Part shown: piece by piece, positions 1 to 6,982 of the stretch
Numbering within the stretch: position 1 is the first letter of the stretch
How the letters are laid out: each line of letters starts with the position of its first letter
Assembly: GCA_964627995.1 (NCBI GenBank)
Contig: CAZVLN010000078.1
Location: 1 to 7,221 of the forward strand
Direction: 5' to 3'
Length of the DNA: 7,221 nucleotides
DNA from: JAWLFI01 sp964627995
GTDB lineage: Bacteria; Bacteroidota; Bacteroidia; Chitinophagales; Saprospiraceae
Notes under the pieces: generated by a model
What the model was told of the DNA's origin: nothing
Seen by the model: only the letters and a program-made list of their open reading frames with translations
Database searches by the model: none
Made by a program: the position numbers and the translations under genes

Positions 1-170
1 TTTTCCAACGACTGGATTATGGAGCACTAGCCGGTGGAGGCGTGTATTTCGGTTCCGTATTTTTGGAACTTAGTTACAATCTGGGCTTGGCCAATGTCTA
101 TGCCGGCAGGTTTTCTCCTGAAAGTGTGAGGAATAGATGGGCTTCATTGTCTCTGGGGTATCGACTTTAA
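1..170 (+). CDS. Outer-membrane beta-barrel protein, C-terminal fragment (cut by window edge)
   Basis: Reading from base 3, an open frame of 55 codons ends at TAA (168-170); the 5' part lies outside the window. The visible peptide contains RLDYGALAGGGV, SVFLELSYNLGLAN and ends in SLSLGYRL. Alternating hydrophobic/polar strands, a tyrosine-rich pattern and a final GY-x-L strand are typical of the last strands of PorT-like outer-membrane beta-barrels (OMP_b-brl_2 type). The tail matches the C-terminus of the next gene (438-1106) without gaps, about 31 of 53 residues identical by hand count, so the two are tandem paralogs. It is presumably an outer-membrane protein of unknown specific function. 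Family assignment rests on this paralogy and the strand pattern; no substrate can be inferred. Confidence 0.8.
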   Translation, partial: FQRLDYGALAGGGVYFGSVFLELSYNLGLANVYAGRFSPESVRNRWASLSLGYRL

Positions 171-437
171 TAAAATAACAGAAAGTATTATTCGTATTCG
201 CTTGGATCCTATCGAAAGAACTCCTCTGGACGTTTGTTCTAACTCTTTCCGGTTTGTAGAGCCCCCACAATCGAACGGGCGCTATTTGTATTCCCACAAT
301 CAAAAAAATCATCCTATCTTTTTGATAATGCATTCTATCGAAAAAGGATATTTAAAAAATTATTATCTTTTGGAGGTAATTAAAAATGCGAATGCCGAAA
401 AGCAAAAAGAGTAGGCGCGATCAAAAAAACAAAAATT
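171..437. other. Intergenic region between tandem barrel genes
   Basis: There is no convincing gene here. A 70-codon open frame at 202-414 would need a TTG start, has no family-like features and looks like chance. The region becomes strongly AT-rich from about 300 onward, as expected for a promoter/leader in this phylum. Two T-rich motifs resemble the Bacteroidota -7 box TAnnTTTG with one or two extra T residues (TATCTTTTTG at 315-324 and TATCTTTTG at 364-372). Neither has a TTG box at the usual spacing, so I do not call a promoter. A GGAGGT at 372-377 precedes a possible 21-codon reading frame at 386-451 (see findings). No hairpin terminator is evident after the first barrel gene, so read-through into the second gene is possible. 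Confidence 0.5.
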
Positions 438-1106
438 ATGATTCAATTTAGACAATTATGCCTCGGCGCTTTACTCCTTTTCATTGGAACGTCACTTTCA
501 GCACAAAGTTTCGCTGTGAAGGGAGGCTTAAATTTAGCCAACGTAAATATTTCGGATGATAGTGGACTATCAGAAGAAGAAGATTTAGATACGGATACCC
601 GTACCACATTTCACTTGGGTCTGATGGCAGACTTTCCTTTGGGAAATGTCTTGTCTTTTCAAACAGGACTTATCTATCAAAATCGTGGTTACAAATCAGA
701 GTTTAGTAGAACTGTCTTTGGCGAAACTATTAGTACAGAAGGCTCCGTAAAATTTTTGTACTTAGATATACCTTTAACAATAAAAGCCAATTTCGAATTG
801 GGTGGTGTTACTGCATATGTTTATGGAGGTGGATATCTGGGAGTTGGAATCACTGGAGAGAGTGAATCAAAAACTACCATAGGAGGCATAACTGAAACAG
901 AAACCGAAGACATCGACTTTGGAAGTGATGATGGGCCTAAACGCTTGGACTATGGAGCACTAGTCGGTGCTGGAGTTGAATTAAATTCAGTCTTTGTGGA
1001 ATTGTCTTACGGATTGGGACTATCAAATCTTATTGACGAAGACAGTGATGACTTTTCTATGAATAATCGCCTTATTTCTCTTTCCTTAGGCTATCGCATT
1101 AATTAG
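438..1106 (+). CDS. PorT-like outer-membrane beta-barrel protein
   Basis: A 222-residue secreted protein. Residues 1-22 form a signal peptide (hydrophobic LCLGALLLFIGTSL, cleavage expected after SA in SLSAQS). The mature part starts FAVKGGLNLANV, the usual opening of OMP_b-brl_2/PorT-family barrels, and continues with alternating amphipathic strands (LSFQTGLIYQNRGY 72-85, KFLYLDIPLTIKANF 105-119, TAYVYGGGYLGVGI 125-138, VFVELSYGLGLSNL 185-198, LISLSLGYRI 212-221). Loops are acidic: DDSGLSEEEDLDTD (40-53), a T/E-rich stretch (147-159) and DEDSDDFS (200-207), suggesting surface-exposed, possibly cation-binding loops (inference). The ATG at 438 follows an A-rich leader with no Shine-Dalgarno sequence, normal for Bacteroidota. 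It is a paralog of the gene ending at 170. Function beyond outer-membrane location is unknown; a role in secretion, adhesion or transport cannot be separated from sequence. Confidence 0.85.
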   Translation: MIQFRQLCLGALLLFIGTSLSAQSFAVKGGLNLANVNISDDSGLSEEEDLDTDTRTTFHLGLMADFPLGNVLSFQTGLIYQNRGYKSEFSRTVFGETISTEGSVKFLYLDIPLTIKANFELGGVTAYVYGGGYLGVGITGESESKTTIGGITETETEDIDFGSDDGPKRLDYGALVGAGVELNSVFVELSYGLGLSNLIDEDSDDFSMNNRLISLSLGYRIN

Positions 1107-1130
1107 TAATCAACAACTAAATGTATAGCA

Positions 1131-1168
1131 ATACCCCCCCTAAATGCTTAGGCATTTAGGGGGGGTAT
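1131..1168. terminator. Strong hairpin between convergent genes, probable bidirectional terminator
   Basis: A perfect inverted repeat: left arm 1131-1147 (ATACCCCCCCTAAATGC), loop TTAG, right arm 1152-1168. The 17-bp stem contains seven consecutive G-C pairs. It lies 24 nt after the barrel gene's stop codon and about 150 nt beyond the fahA stop on the other strand, so it is placed to end transcription from both sides. Neither side has a proper U-tract, so it is not a textbook intrinsic terminator; it could also act as an mRNA 3'-end stabiliser. The inverted repeat itself is certain; the role is inferred. Confidence 0.75.
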
Positions 1169-1264
1169 GTATTAGGTGTAAGAATGCGCATAAAGACTCA
1201 AATCCTGAACCTCAACCCTTGCGTAAGTAAAGTGAAGAAATCAGTGCCGCGGGTGCTGGCTTTT

Positions 1265-1288
1265 CGCTCCACAGTTCGCTGGGGAGCG
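1265..1288. other. GC-rich hairpin downstream of fahA
   Basis: CGCTCC (1265-1270) and GGAGCG (1283-1288) are inverted and separated by 12 nt. The hairpin sits about 30 nt past the fahA stop on the minus strand, within a locally GC-rich patch (about 1245-1290) in otherwise AT-rich non-coding DNA. No T-tract follows in either direction. It may be part of the fahA 3' end or a degraded repeat. The remaining non-coding bases between 1169 and 1318 show nothing else recognisable. Confidence 0.35.
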
Positions 1289-1318
1289 GGTACCTCAGGG
1301 AATCCGCCTTGAAAAATA

Positions 1319-2590
1319 TTATGAGTCAAATTCTATGGCTGGCAAGACTTTTCCATCGCAAGGTCCAAAGCCAATTCTGTAGCCATCTCCTTGACCAAAA
1401 CCTCGTAGCTGCAGGGTATCTCCATCAGCTAAAAATTTGCGCTCGCTACCATCCGAAAGGTTAACGGGTTTTGTGCCTTTCCAGCTGATCTCCAACATAG
1501 AGCCAAAGGCTGATCGGTCCTTACCACTAATGGTTCCCGAGGCGCACATGTCTCCTACATTAAAATTACAGCCGTTCACCGAGTGATGGGCAAGCTGCTG
1601 GGACATGTTCCAATACATATACTTAAAATTGGTGTGGCACAGGTCTGCAGTAGCGCCATTTTCGGCTTCGAGGTGGGCGCTCAATTGTAAATCAAAGTTC
1701 TTTCTGCCCTCAGATCGCAAGTACGGCAATACTCTCGGCTCTTGCCTGGGACTATCGGTACGAAAGGGCTTTAAGGCATCCAAAGTGACAATCCAGGGGG
1801 TGATGGTGCTGGCAAAACTTTTGGCCAAAAATGGGCCTAGGGGGACATATTCCCACTTCTGAATGTCGCGGGCTGACCAATCATTGAATAGCGTAAGTCC
1901 AAAAATATAATCTTCTGCCTTTTTCGTAGAAATTCGCTGCCCCAATTCGGTCTTCCGGCCAACAACAAAGGCCATTTCCAACTCAAAATCTAATAGCTTA
2001 CACGGGCCAAATACAGGCGGCTTTTCTGGGTCTGGTTTGGTCTGCCCGACGGGCCGGTGGATAGGCGTGCCAGAGACAACAATAGAAGAAGCCCTACCGT
2101 GATAACCTACCGGTAGATGCCGCCAATTGGGTAAAAGGGCATTGTCGGGGTCGCGAAACATGGTACCCACATTGGTCGCATGCTCGATAGAAGAGTAAAA
2201 GTCGGTGTAATCACCTACATCAACAGGCATTTTGAGCTTGGTATCTGCCATATTGTGAAGAAAATGATCAGCTTGATCAGCATAGTCGCTCCCTTCGAGC
2301 AGTGCATCTGACAATTGGTTGCGAATGTCCCGAGTTACTGCTTTGCCCAAGGCCATGAAAGCATTGATAGATGGCTGGCGCAAATGATCTGTAGTGAGCT
2401 GATCGTGCTTTAGCGCTCCCATCTCAGACAAGGCCACCAGATCGATCACGCGATCCCCTATCGCACTAACCACTCTATGCTCACCTTCAATTTCGGCGAC
2501 GCCGAATGGCAGATTTTGAATGGGAAAATCACTTTCTGCATCCGTGGTTATAAATGAAGTTCTCTTGGGGTCATTAGCTCGTATACTCAT
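1319..2590 (-). CDS. fahA: Fumarylacetoacetase (fumarylacetoacetate hydrolase)
   Basis: This 423-residue enzyme hydrolyses 4-fumarylacetoacetate to fumarate and acetoacetate (EC 3.7.1.2), the last step of tyrosine/phenylalanine catabolism, in the cytoplasm. Length matches the eukaryotic/bacterial FAH family (about 420). An N-terminal SH3-like domain (about 1-118) precedes the catalytic beta-roll. Active-site residues known from the mammalian enzyme are all present at a nearly constant offset: metal ligands D130 (DYTDFYSS), E203 and E205 (LDFELEMAF), D237 (FNDWSARDIQ); catalytic H137 (HATN), E367 (SMLEISWKGT) and K257 (FLAKSF); substrate-binding R146, Y163 (VGYHGRASS), Q244 and Y248. The C-terminus carries GQGDGYRIGFGPCDGKVLP, also diagnostic. 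The ATG at 2590 lies 15 nt after the peptidase stop, so it is probably the last gene of a metF-peptidase-fahA transcript. Other tyrosine-degradation genes (hppD, hmgA) are not in the window. Identification is very secure. Confidence 0.97.
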   Translation of the reverse strand: MSIRANDPKRTSFITTDAESDFPIQNLPFGVAEIEGEHRVVSAIGDRVIDLVALSEMGALKHDQLTTDHLRQPSINAFMALGKAVTRDIRNQLSDALLEGSDYADQADHFLHNMADTKLKMPVDVGDYTDFYSSIEHATNVGTMFRDPDNALLPNWRHLPVGYHGRASSIVVSGTPIHRPVGQTKPDPEKPPVFGPCKLLDFELEMAFVVGRKTELGQRISTKKAEDYIFGLTLFNDWSARDIQKWEYVPLGPFLAKSFASTITPWIVTLDALKPFRTDSPRQEPRVLPYLRSEGRKNFDLQLSAHLEAENGATADLCHTNFKYMYWNMSQQLAHHSVNGCNFNVGDMCASGTISGKDRSAFGSMLEISWKGTKPVNLSDGSERKFLADGDTLQLRGFGQGDGYRIGFGPCDGKVLPAIEFDS

Positions 2591-2605
2591 ACTACTCTAT
2601 TCATT

Positions 2606-5074
2606 TTAAGATTTAAATAATATCGCGTTCATCATAAGTTGGTGACCGCGACTCCAAAATCCGCGAAATAACGGATTATCGACAAAAAAGATAAGCTGAC
2701 CTGAACCCACGGATTCCCGCGCTGCCCCCATCGTACCTTCCATGTATTCCCGAAAAGCGGGTGAAAGATATCCACAGGCCTCAGGGACGCTGTTTTTATG
2801 GCCTAAAATTGCATAATCTGAATTCCAGACCAGACGTTTGTTTCCGCGTACCAGAGCATAATATGTCATGGGCATCACTTGTTGCAATTGCATTCCTTCT
2901 CCCCACTCCATGGGGGCAACAATACCGCCCGGTTTATCTTTTTCAAGCAACTCTTTAGGATACGGTTTATTCTCGATATTCCAAAATTCAGCGTCTGCTA
3001 ATGCAGATACTGAACTTCCGAGTACGATAAGGGTCCCTCCCTGCTCAGCAAAGGCATGCAATTTTTGTAAATGGTCCTCCGAAACACTGTTCCAGCCCTC
3101 TGGAATTACAACTGTGGAGTAGGTATCACTTTTGCTGAAGAATGCCTCCGGAGAGACCGCATGATACATGGAGGTCCACTTTTCATCTAAAAAGTGCCAG
3201 GCATGACCAAAAGAATAGCTATCGAATTCGTCAGAACGCAATAAAGCAATTGTCGGACGCTTCATCAATGGGTAGACCGGGTAACCCAAATTGGGTCCGT
3301 AGGCTGTTCGAGAAGAATATAAAGGAATAGCTCCCGGTCCTAGCTCCGACGCAGCTTTTTCCAGTTGTTTGGCGGAATTATCGGCAGCAAGCACAAGAAT
3401 GCTGCCCTTAGCAAATCTAAGACTATCCCGGTCCGCGGGAGACCAAGCTTGCTGACTCCAACGAATCTTCACATCTGAATCTAAAAGGGTAATCACACGT
3501 TGATAATCGGCCATGCTATGCAGCGCCATGGCGTACCCAAAGGCAGCCGGCTCGGCAGGGAATTGTTTGCCCTTTGCACTAACTGTTCCTTTGACGGTAG
3601 TGAGGGGCTCAAAATTAATTTGACTCACTTTGTATAGGTCTCCTATAAAATATGCTGCCGACCAACAGGTCAAATCACCCACCGGATCCGCTTCCAAGGC
3701 CTCTTGAGTACCATCGCTATGTTGTCCATCCAACAGAATTTGATTGAGGGGGTAACTTTTGCTGACTGGAATTAAGATATCGCCTTTTCTTATCAATCGA
3801 TCTACAGTTTTACCGGTGGCCAGATCAGTCCAGGGCTTCTGAGATCTCTTTTGGTCGGTATCGATTGCCGTTACGCGCTCAAAAGGAATTTGATTCTGCT
3901 GAAGCAGTTGCTCGAGTTCTCCTTGCAGCGCCAAAACGGAATCCGAGGGCGAATAGATGTAATAGGCTGTACTTTTGGCTTTGGCCCGATAAAACATTCG
4001 TTGCTTGCTGAGTAGTTGGGACCTTAAGTCAAATGCTTTTTCTACTGTAGCCATGGCTGCGGTATGGTGATGTCGCAAGCGATCCATAAGCTTTAGGGTA
4101 TCTCCATTATCTTTTAGATAGGTCAAGCCCGCCACTTGATGCCCTTCTTGTTCGTAAGTCATCCCTATAGCTCCGCGCAACATGGGGTAGGTGTCGCCAT
4201 ACGAGGGATAAAAGAGGTCAAAATCTTTATGGGAGTAATACAACCATTGCTGCGCATCAAAATAATCGGCATTGTGCTGTCCAAAGTCGACCTGGAGTTC
4301 GGACTGCCAGTCCTGAAACTCACTGAGGTAGGGTTTGGCAGCTGGCGGAAAAAAATAATGGCTACCGGGATACATTTCGTGAAAATCGACATGTACGTGT
4401 GGGCGCCATTCTAAGTAGGCGGCCAGACGAGCCCGGGACTCGGGCTGGGTTTGCCAGAGCCAATCGCGATTGAGGTCGAAATGATAGTGATTGACACGCC
4501 CGTAAGGCCAGGGCTCGTCATGTTCGGCGCTATGCGCCGCAGGCTGGGGCTGGCGGCCGCGCGTCGAGCGGTAAAATTGCACATATCGAGCATAGCCATC
4601 GGGATTAAGGCAGGGGTCTACGATCACGATCATCTGTTCCAGACGCGCGGCGAGGTCAAACTGATCGGCTCGCGCCAATTGGTACAGGTTCTGAAGTGCG
4701 CTGGTTGTTGCGCCCGGCTCATTTCCATGGACACCGTGACTGAGCCAGACGATGACGGGCAGACTCGTGTCGGCCGTCGCTTGCAGATCAAGCAGGGCGC
4801 GTTGATGTCGGTCTTTCCATTCGTTTAAGCGGTTGAGATTATCGGGCGTCGAGACGATCGCCAGCCCCAGCGGCCGCCCCTGGATCGACTCCCCATACGT
4901 TTGCCATTTGACTCGGTCTGAATTTTGAGCGACATACTCCATATAATCAACCACCTCGTGGTGGGGAATGAATTCAGAACCAAAATTCGAAAAAAATTCG
5001 GCAGGACTTTGCAGTTGGGCCACCGATATCTGAACCCAAAAGAAAAAAAATAGAAAAGTAATGTGATTTTTCAT
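2606..5074 (-). CDS. Secreted M14-family zinc metallopeptidase with C-terminal GATase1-like domain
   Basis: An 822-residue exported protein, presumably periplasmic or extracellular, cutting peptides or C-terminal residues. Residues 1-19 are a signal peptide (TFLFFFFWVQISVA, then Q). The M14 catalytic domain spans about 35-345: entry motif YGESIQGRPLG (60-70), zinc ligands H116 and E119 (SHGVHGNEPG), substrate-binding N202-R203 (FDLNRDW), third zinc ligand H232 (HVDFHEMYP) and catalytic glutamate E308 (MTYEQEG). All key M14 residues are therefore present and the enzyme should be active. Residues about 605-820 (TIALLRSDEFDSY, STVVIPEGWN, LHAFAEQGGTLIVLGSS) resemble a class I glutamine-amidotransferase-like/ThuA-type fold, an architecture known in large Bacteroidota M14 proteins; the middle (350-600) is unassigned. 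Its ATG overlaps the metF stop (ATGA), implying translational coupling. Codons around 4400-4900 are visibly more GC-rich than the rest. The natural substrate is unknown. Confidence 0.9.
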   Translation of the reverse strand: MKNHITFLFFFFWVQISVAQLQSPAEFFSNFGSEFIPHHEVVDYMEYVAQNSDRVKWQTYGESIQGRPLGLAIVSTPDNLNRLNEWKDRHQRALLDLQATADTSLPVIVWLSHGVHGNEPGATTSALQNLYQLARADQFDLAARLEQMIVIVDPCLNPDGYARYVQFYRSTRGRQPQPAAHSAEHDEPWPYGRVNHYHFDLNRDWLWQTQPESRARLAAYLEWRPHVHVDFHEMYPGSHYFFPPAAKPYLSEFQDWQSELQVDFGQHNADYFDAQQWLYYSHKDFDLFYPSYGDTYPMLRGAIGMTYEQEGHQVAGLTYLKDNGDTLKLMDRLRHHHTAAMATVEKAFDLRSQLLSKQRMFYRAKAKSTAYYIYSPSDSVLALQGELEQLLQQNQIPFERVTAIDTDQKRSQKPWTDLATGKTVDRLIRKGDILIPVSKSYPLNQILLDGQHSDGTQEALEADPVGDLTCWSAAYFIGDLYKVSQINFEPLTTVKGTVSAKGKQFPAEPAAFGYAMALHSMADYQRVITLLDSDVKIRWSQQAWSPADRDSLRFAKGSILVLAADNSAKQLEKAASELGPGAIPLYSSRTAYGPNLGYPVYPLMKRPTIALLRSDEFDSYSFGHAWHFLDEKWTSMYHAVSPEAFFSKSDTYSTVVIPEGWNSVSEDHLQKLHAFAEQGGTLIVLGSSVSALADAEFWNIENKPYPKELLEKDKPGGIVAPMEWGEGMQLQQVMPMTYYALVRGNKRLVWNSDYAILGHKNSVPEACGYLSPAFREYMEGTMGAARESVGSGQLIFFVDNPLFRGFWSRGHQLMMNAILFKS

Positions 5075-6030
5075 AATGCACCCTTGACAATCTTATGTAT
5101 AGTTTTTGCATCACCCATGGTGTAATAGTGTAAGCAGGGCACGCCATGGGAAATGAGTTCTTTAGCCTGCTGAATACTCCACTCAATGCCTACTTGCCTT
5201 ACTTTTTCTTTATCGTCCCTCACTCGGTAGACCTCTCTGGCAAACTCTTCGGGAATGTTGAGGTGAAAAATGCGTGGTAGGGACTGGAGTTGATAAAATT
5301 TCGTGAGTGGCTTGAGGCCGGGAATAATGGGTACGGTTATGCCCCGATCGCGACACTTTTTCTCAAATTCAAAAAACTTCTGATTATCAAAAAACATTTG
5401 AGTCACAATATAATCCCCTCCAGCTTCTATTTTCTGTTCGAGAAAATCGAGGTCCAAATCCATACAAGGCGCCTCAAAATGCTTTTCTGGATATCCTGCT
5501 ACGCCGATACACATATTAGTGTGTGCTCCATTTTCAATATTTTCATCGAGATAGATACCGCGATTCATACTTTCGACTTGTCGAATCAGGTCAATGGCGT
5601 ACTTGTGACCACCATTCTGTGGAATAAATTTACCGTCAAATTTGCTGGCATCCCCTCGGATGGCAAGCACATTTTCTATTTGTAAAAAATTGAGATCAAT
5701 CAGCGCGTTTTCCGTGTCCTCCTTTGTAAACCCGCCGCAAATTAAATGGGGAATGGGGTCCACCTCATAGCGCTGCATGATTGCAGCACAAATACCCACG
5801 GTTCCCGGTCGTTTTCGAATAGCTGTTTTCTCATAATATCCGCTCGACCGGCGGCGATATAAATACTCTTCCCGATGATAAGTGACATCTACAAAGGGAG
5901 GTTCGAAGTCCATTAGAGGATCTAGTGTTTCAAAAATATCAGATACACTGCCTCCTTTGGGTGGGGGAAGCACCTCAAATGAAATCAAGGGAGATCCATC
6001 CGCACGCTCAATATACTCGGTTACTTTCAT
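5071..6030 (-). CDS. metF: Methylenetetrahydrofolate reductase
   Basis: A 319-residue cytoplasmic flavoenzyme that reduces 5,10-methylene-THF to 5-methyl-THF, the methyl donor for methionine synthase (MetH/MetE). Single-domain length matches bacterial MetF (about 300), without the eukaryotic regulatory domain. Seen along the TIM barrel: SFEVLPPPKGG with the catalytic glutamate E19, PHLICGG (94-100), VLAIRGD with the FAD/folate aspartate D127, GVAGYPEKH (176-184), YIVTQMFFDN with substrate-binding Q211, and IPGLKPL (236-242). The HREE variation near 52-55 and the NxCIGVAGYPE form are of the type seen in Bacteroidota MetF. The ATG at 6028-6030 is the only sensible start and is first in an apparent three-gene operon; the stop overlaps the next ATG by 4 nt. 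A terminator-like hairpin in its leader suggests possible attenuation. Identification is secure. Confidence 0.96.
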   Translation of the reverse strand: MKVTEYIERADGSPLISFEVLPPPKGGSVSDIFETLDPLMDFEPPFVDVTYHREEYLYRRRSSGYYEKTAIRKRPGTVGICAAIMQRYEVDPIPHLICGGFTKEDTENALIDLNFLQIENVLAIRGDASKFDGKFIPQNGGHKYAIDLIRQVESMNRGIYLDENIENGAHTNMCIGVAGYPEKHFEAPCMDLDLDFLEQKIEAGGDYIVTQMFFDNQKFFEFEKKCRDRGITVPIIPGLKPLTKFYQLQSLPRIFHLNIPEEFAREVYRVRDDKEKVRQVGIEWSIQQAKELISHGVPCLHYYTMGDAKTIHKIVKGAL

Positions 6031-6045
6031 TACAGGTTTTATCTA

Positions 6046-6105
6046 TCAAAAACAAAGCCGAAAGGCTAATCTAATGTACAAAAGTTCAGCGGATGTTCGG
6101 CTTTG
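6046..6105 (-). promoter_or_regulatory. Attenuator-like inverted repeats in the metF leader
   Basis: Two overlapping structures lie just upstream of metF. The long-range one is a perfect 10-bp inverted repeat, CAAAGCCGAA (6053-6062) against TTCGGCTTTG (6096-6105). The short one is AGCC-GAAA-GGCT (6056-6067), which on the metF strand reads AGCC-TTTC-GGCT and is followed at once by TTTGTTTTTG (6055-6047), like a small intrinsic terminator. They share 6056-6062 and so cannot form together. The T-run ends about 16 nt before the metF ATG, and no other minus-strand gene lies upstream to be terminated. I looked for SAM-I and SAM-II riboswitch core motifs and saw none. The repeats are certain; regulation is inferred. 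Confidence 0.45.
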
Positions 6106-6113
6106 AACACCAA
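6079..6113 (-). promoter_or_regulatory. Possible metF operon promoter
   Basis: On the minus strand a TTG (6113-6111) is followed, 22 nt later, by TGAACTTTTG (6088-6079), which resembles the Bacteroidota -7 box TAnnTTTG imperfectly (first base of the core differs and spacing is at or past the upper limit). If real, transcription would start near 6073, leaving only the short hairpin and not the long-range repeat in the leader. This is a weak match. Confidence 0.25.
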
Positions 6114-6274
6114 TAAGGACAGCCAAATGACGGAATCCCTTTAGAAACCATGTAAATAGACCGCAGCAGTTGTTGGTTTTTCCATATATTCGGATTATAA
6201 AATAAACTAGGCCATTTTTTGGTTGAGGATTTGTACATGGATCTTAATCCATTAATTTAAGATTGAACTATTTT

Positions 6275-6952
6275 ATGACGAGCATACGCAATGGAATTAT
6301 ATTTTTGGCAATTGCCCTTATCAGCATGCCAGCCTCTATCTGGAGTCAGCAAGACAGTGTGGATCTAGTGCAGTTTTCTGGCCAGGTTCTAGTTGATGAT
6401 ACAGAGGAACAAATTTTTCCAATTCCCTATGTCAATATCTATATTAAAGAGCAGCCCTTCCGAGGCACCTACACCGATTACGATGGCTTTTTCTCTCTCG
6501 TAGCCCAAAAAGGTGAAACGGTAGTTTTTTCTTCGTTGGGCTATCGCACTGAGGAATTTCGCATTCCCAAAAACCTGGAAGGTAACCGGTATTCTATATT
6601 CCAGTTCATGAGTCCCGACACTGTGCTGTTGCCAGAAGCCGTTGTGTATCCATGGCCCAGCCGGGAACATTTCAAAATTGAGTTTTTGAACATGCAATTG
6701 GATAATACTTTAGAGCAGATTGCTATGGAAAATTTAAGTGCAGATAAAATGGCCCGCCTCAGTGAAACCTTGCTTGAAGATGGAAAAGAAAGTACAAGTT
6801 ATTACTTCCGACGTCAAGCACAAACCTACTATAGCTACGGACAATTCAAACCTATGCCCATCTTCAGCCCTATCGCCTGGGGGCAGTTTATCAAAGCGCT
6901 TAAGAATGGTGAATTGAGCGATAAGAAGGAGAAAAATAAGCGGAATTACTAA
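6275..6952 (+). CDS. Small secreted protein with carboxypeptidase-regulatory-like domain
   Basis: A 225-residue exported protein of unknown specific function. I prefer the ATG at 6275 over an in-frame TTG at 6263, because it gives a compact signal peptide (MTSIRNGIIFLAIALISMPA, cleavage near WSQ-Q at 25). Residues about 33-110 form a carboxypeptidase-D-regulatory-like beta-sandwich: FSGQVLVDD, IPYVNIYIK (50-58), RGTYTDYDGFFSLVAQKGETVVFSSLGYRT (63-92). This prealbumin-like fold is also the N-terminal module of TonB-dependent receptors, but no plug or barrel follows. Instead there is LPEAVVYPWPSREHFKIEFL (119-138), a probably helical central region, YYFRRQAQTYYSYGQ (176-190), and a lysine-rich tail. 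From memory this whole arrangement recurs as a conserved stand-alone family in Bacteroidota. It is likely periplasmic or envelope-associated. Domain call is confident, role unknown. Confidence 0.85.
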   Translation: MTSIRNGIIFLAIALISMPASIWSQQDSVDLVQFSGQVLVDDTEEQIFPIPYVNIYIKEQPFRGTYTDYDGFFSLVAQKGETVVFSSLGYRTEEFRIPKNLEGNRYSIFQFMSPDTVLLPEAVVYPWPSREHFKIEFLNMQLDNTLEQIAMENLSADKMARLSETLLEDGKESTSYYFRRQAQTYYSYGQFKPMPIFSPIAWGQFIKALKNGELSDKKEKNKRNY

Positions 6953-6982
6953 GTTTTCCCTCTGAGTTGCACTGATCTTTTT

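Larger units (their letters stand above)
6031..6274. other. Divergent intergenic region between metF and the secreted-protein gene
   Basis: These 244 bp separate two divergently transcribed genes and must hold both promoters. The metF side carries the hairpins and weak promoter candidate described separately. The plus-strand side is AT-rich, with a 7-bp inverted repeat ATCTTAA (6241-6247) / TTAAGAT (6257-6263) immediately upstream of the ATG at 6275; it could be an operator or leader hairpin, but such AT-rich repeats arise easily by chance. No clear TAnnTTTG box was found for the plus-strand gene. No coding sequence is supported here. Confidence 0.5.

Noticed and set aside
202..414. 70-codon plus-strand open frame between the barrel genes
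   Set aside because: It needs a TTG start, has no signal, domain or compositional sign of coding, and covers the expected promoter region of the next gene.
4451..4828. 125-codon plus-strand open frame
   Set aside because: It lies wholly opposite the well-supported M14 catalytic domain, in its GC-rich part, where antisense frames stay open by composition.
4380..4900. Possible horizontally acquired segment because of higher GC content
   Set aside because: The patch is inside the continuous conserved M14 catalytic domain, with all key residues in place, so local codon or residue composition (R, A, P, D-rich) is a simpler explanation.
5290..5685. 131-codon plus-strand open frame
   Set aside because: It is antisense to conserved metF sequence, with no recognisable family features.
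6107..6262. SAM riboswitch upstream of metF
   Set aside because: I read the metF-strand leader for SAM-I and SAM-II core motifs and saw none; a covariance search with the Rfam models would settle this.
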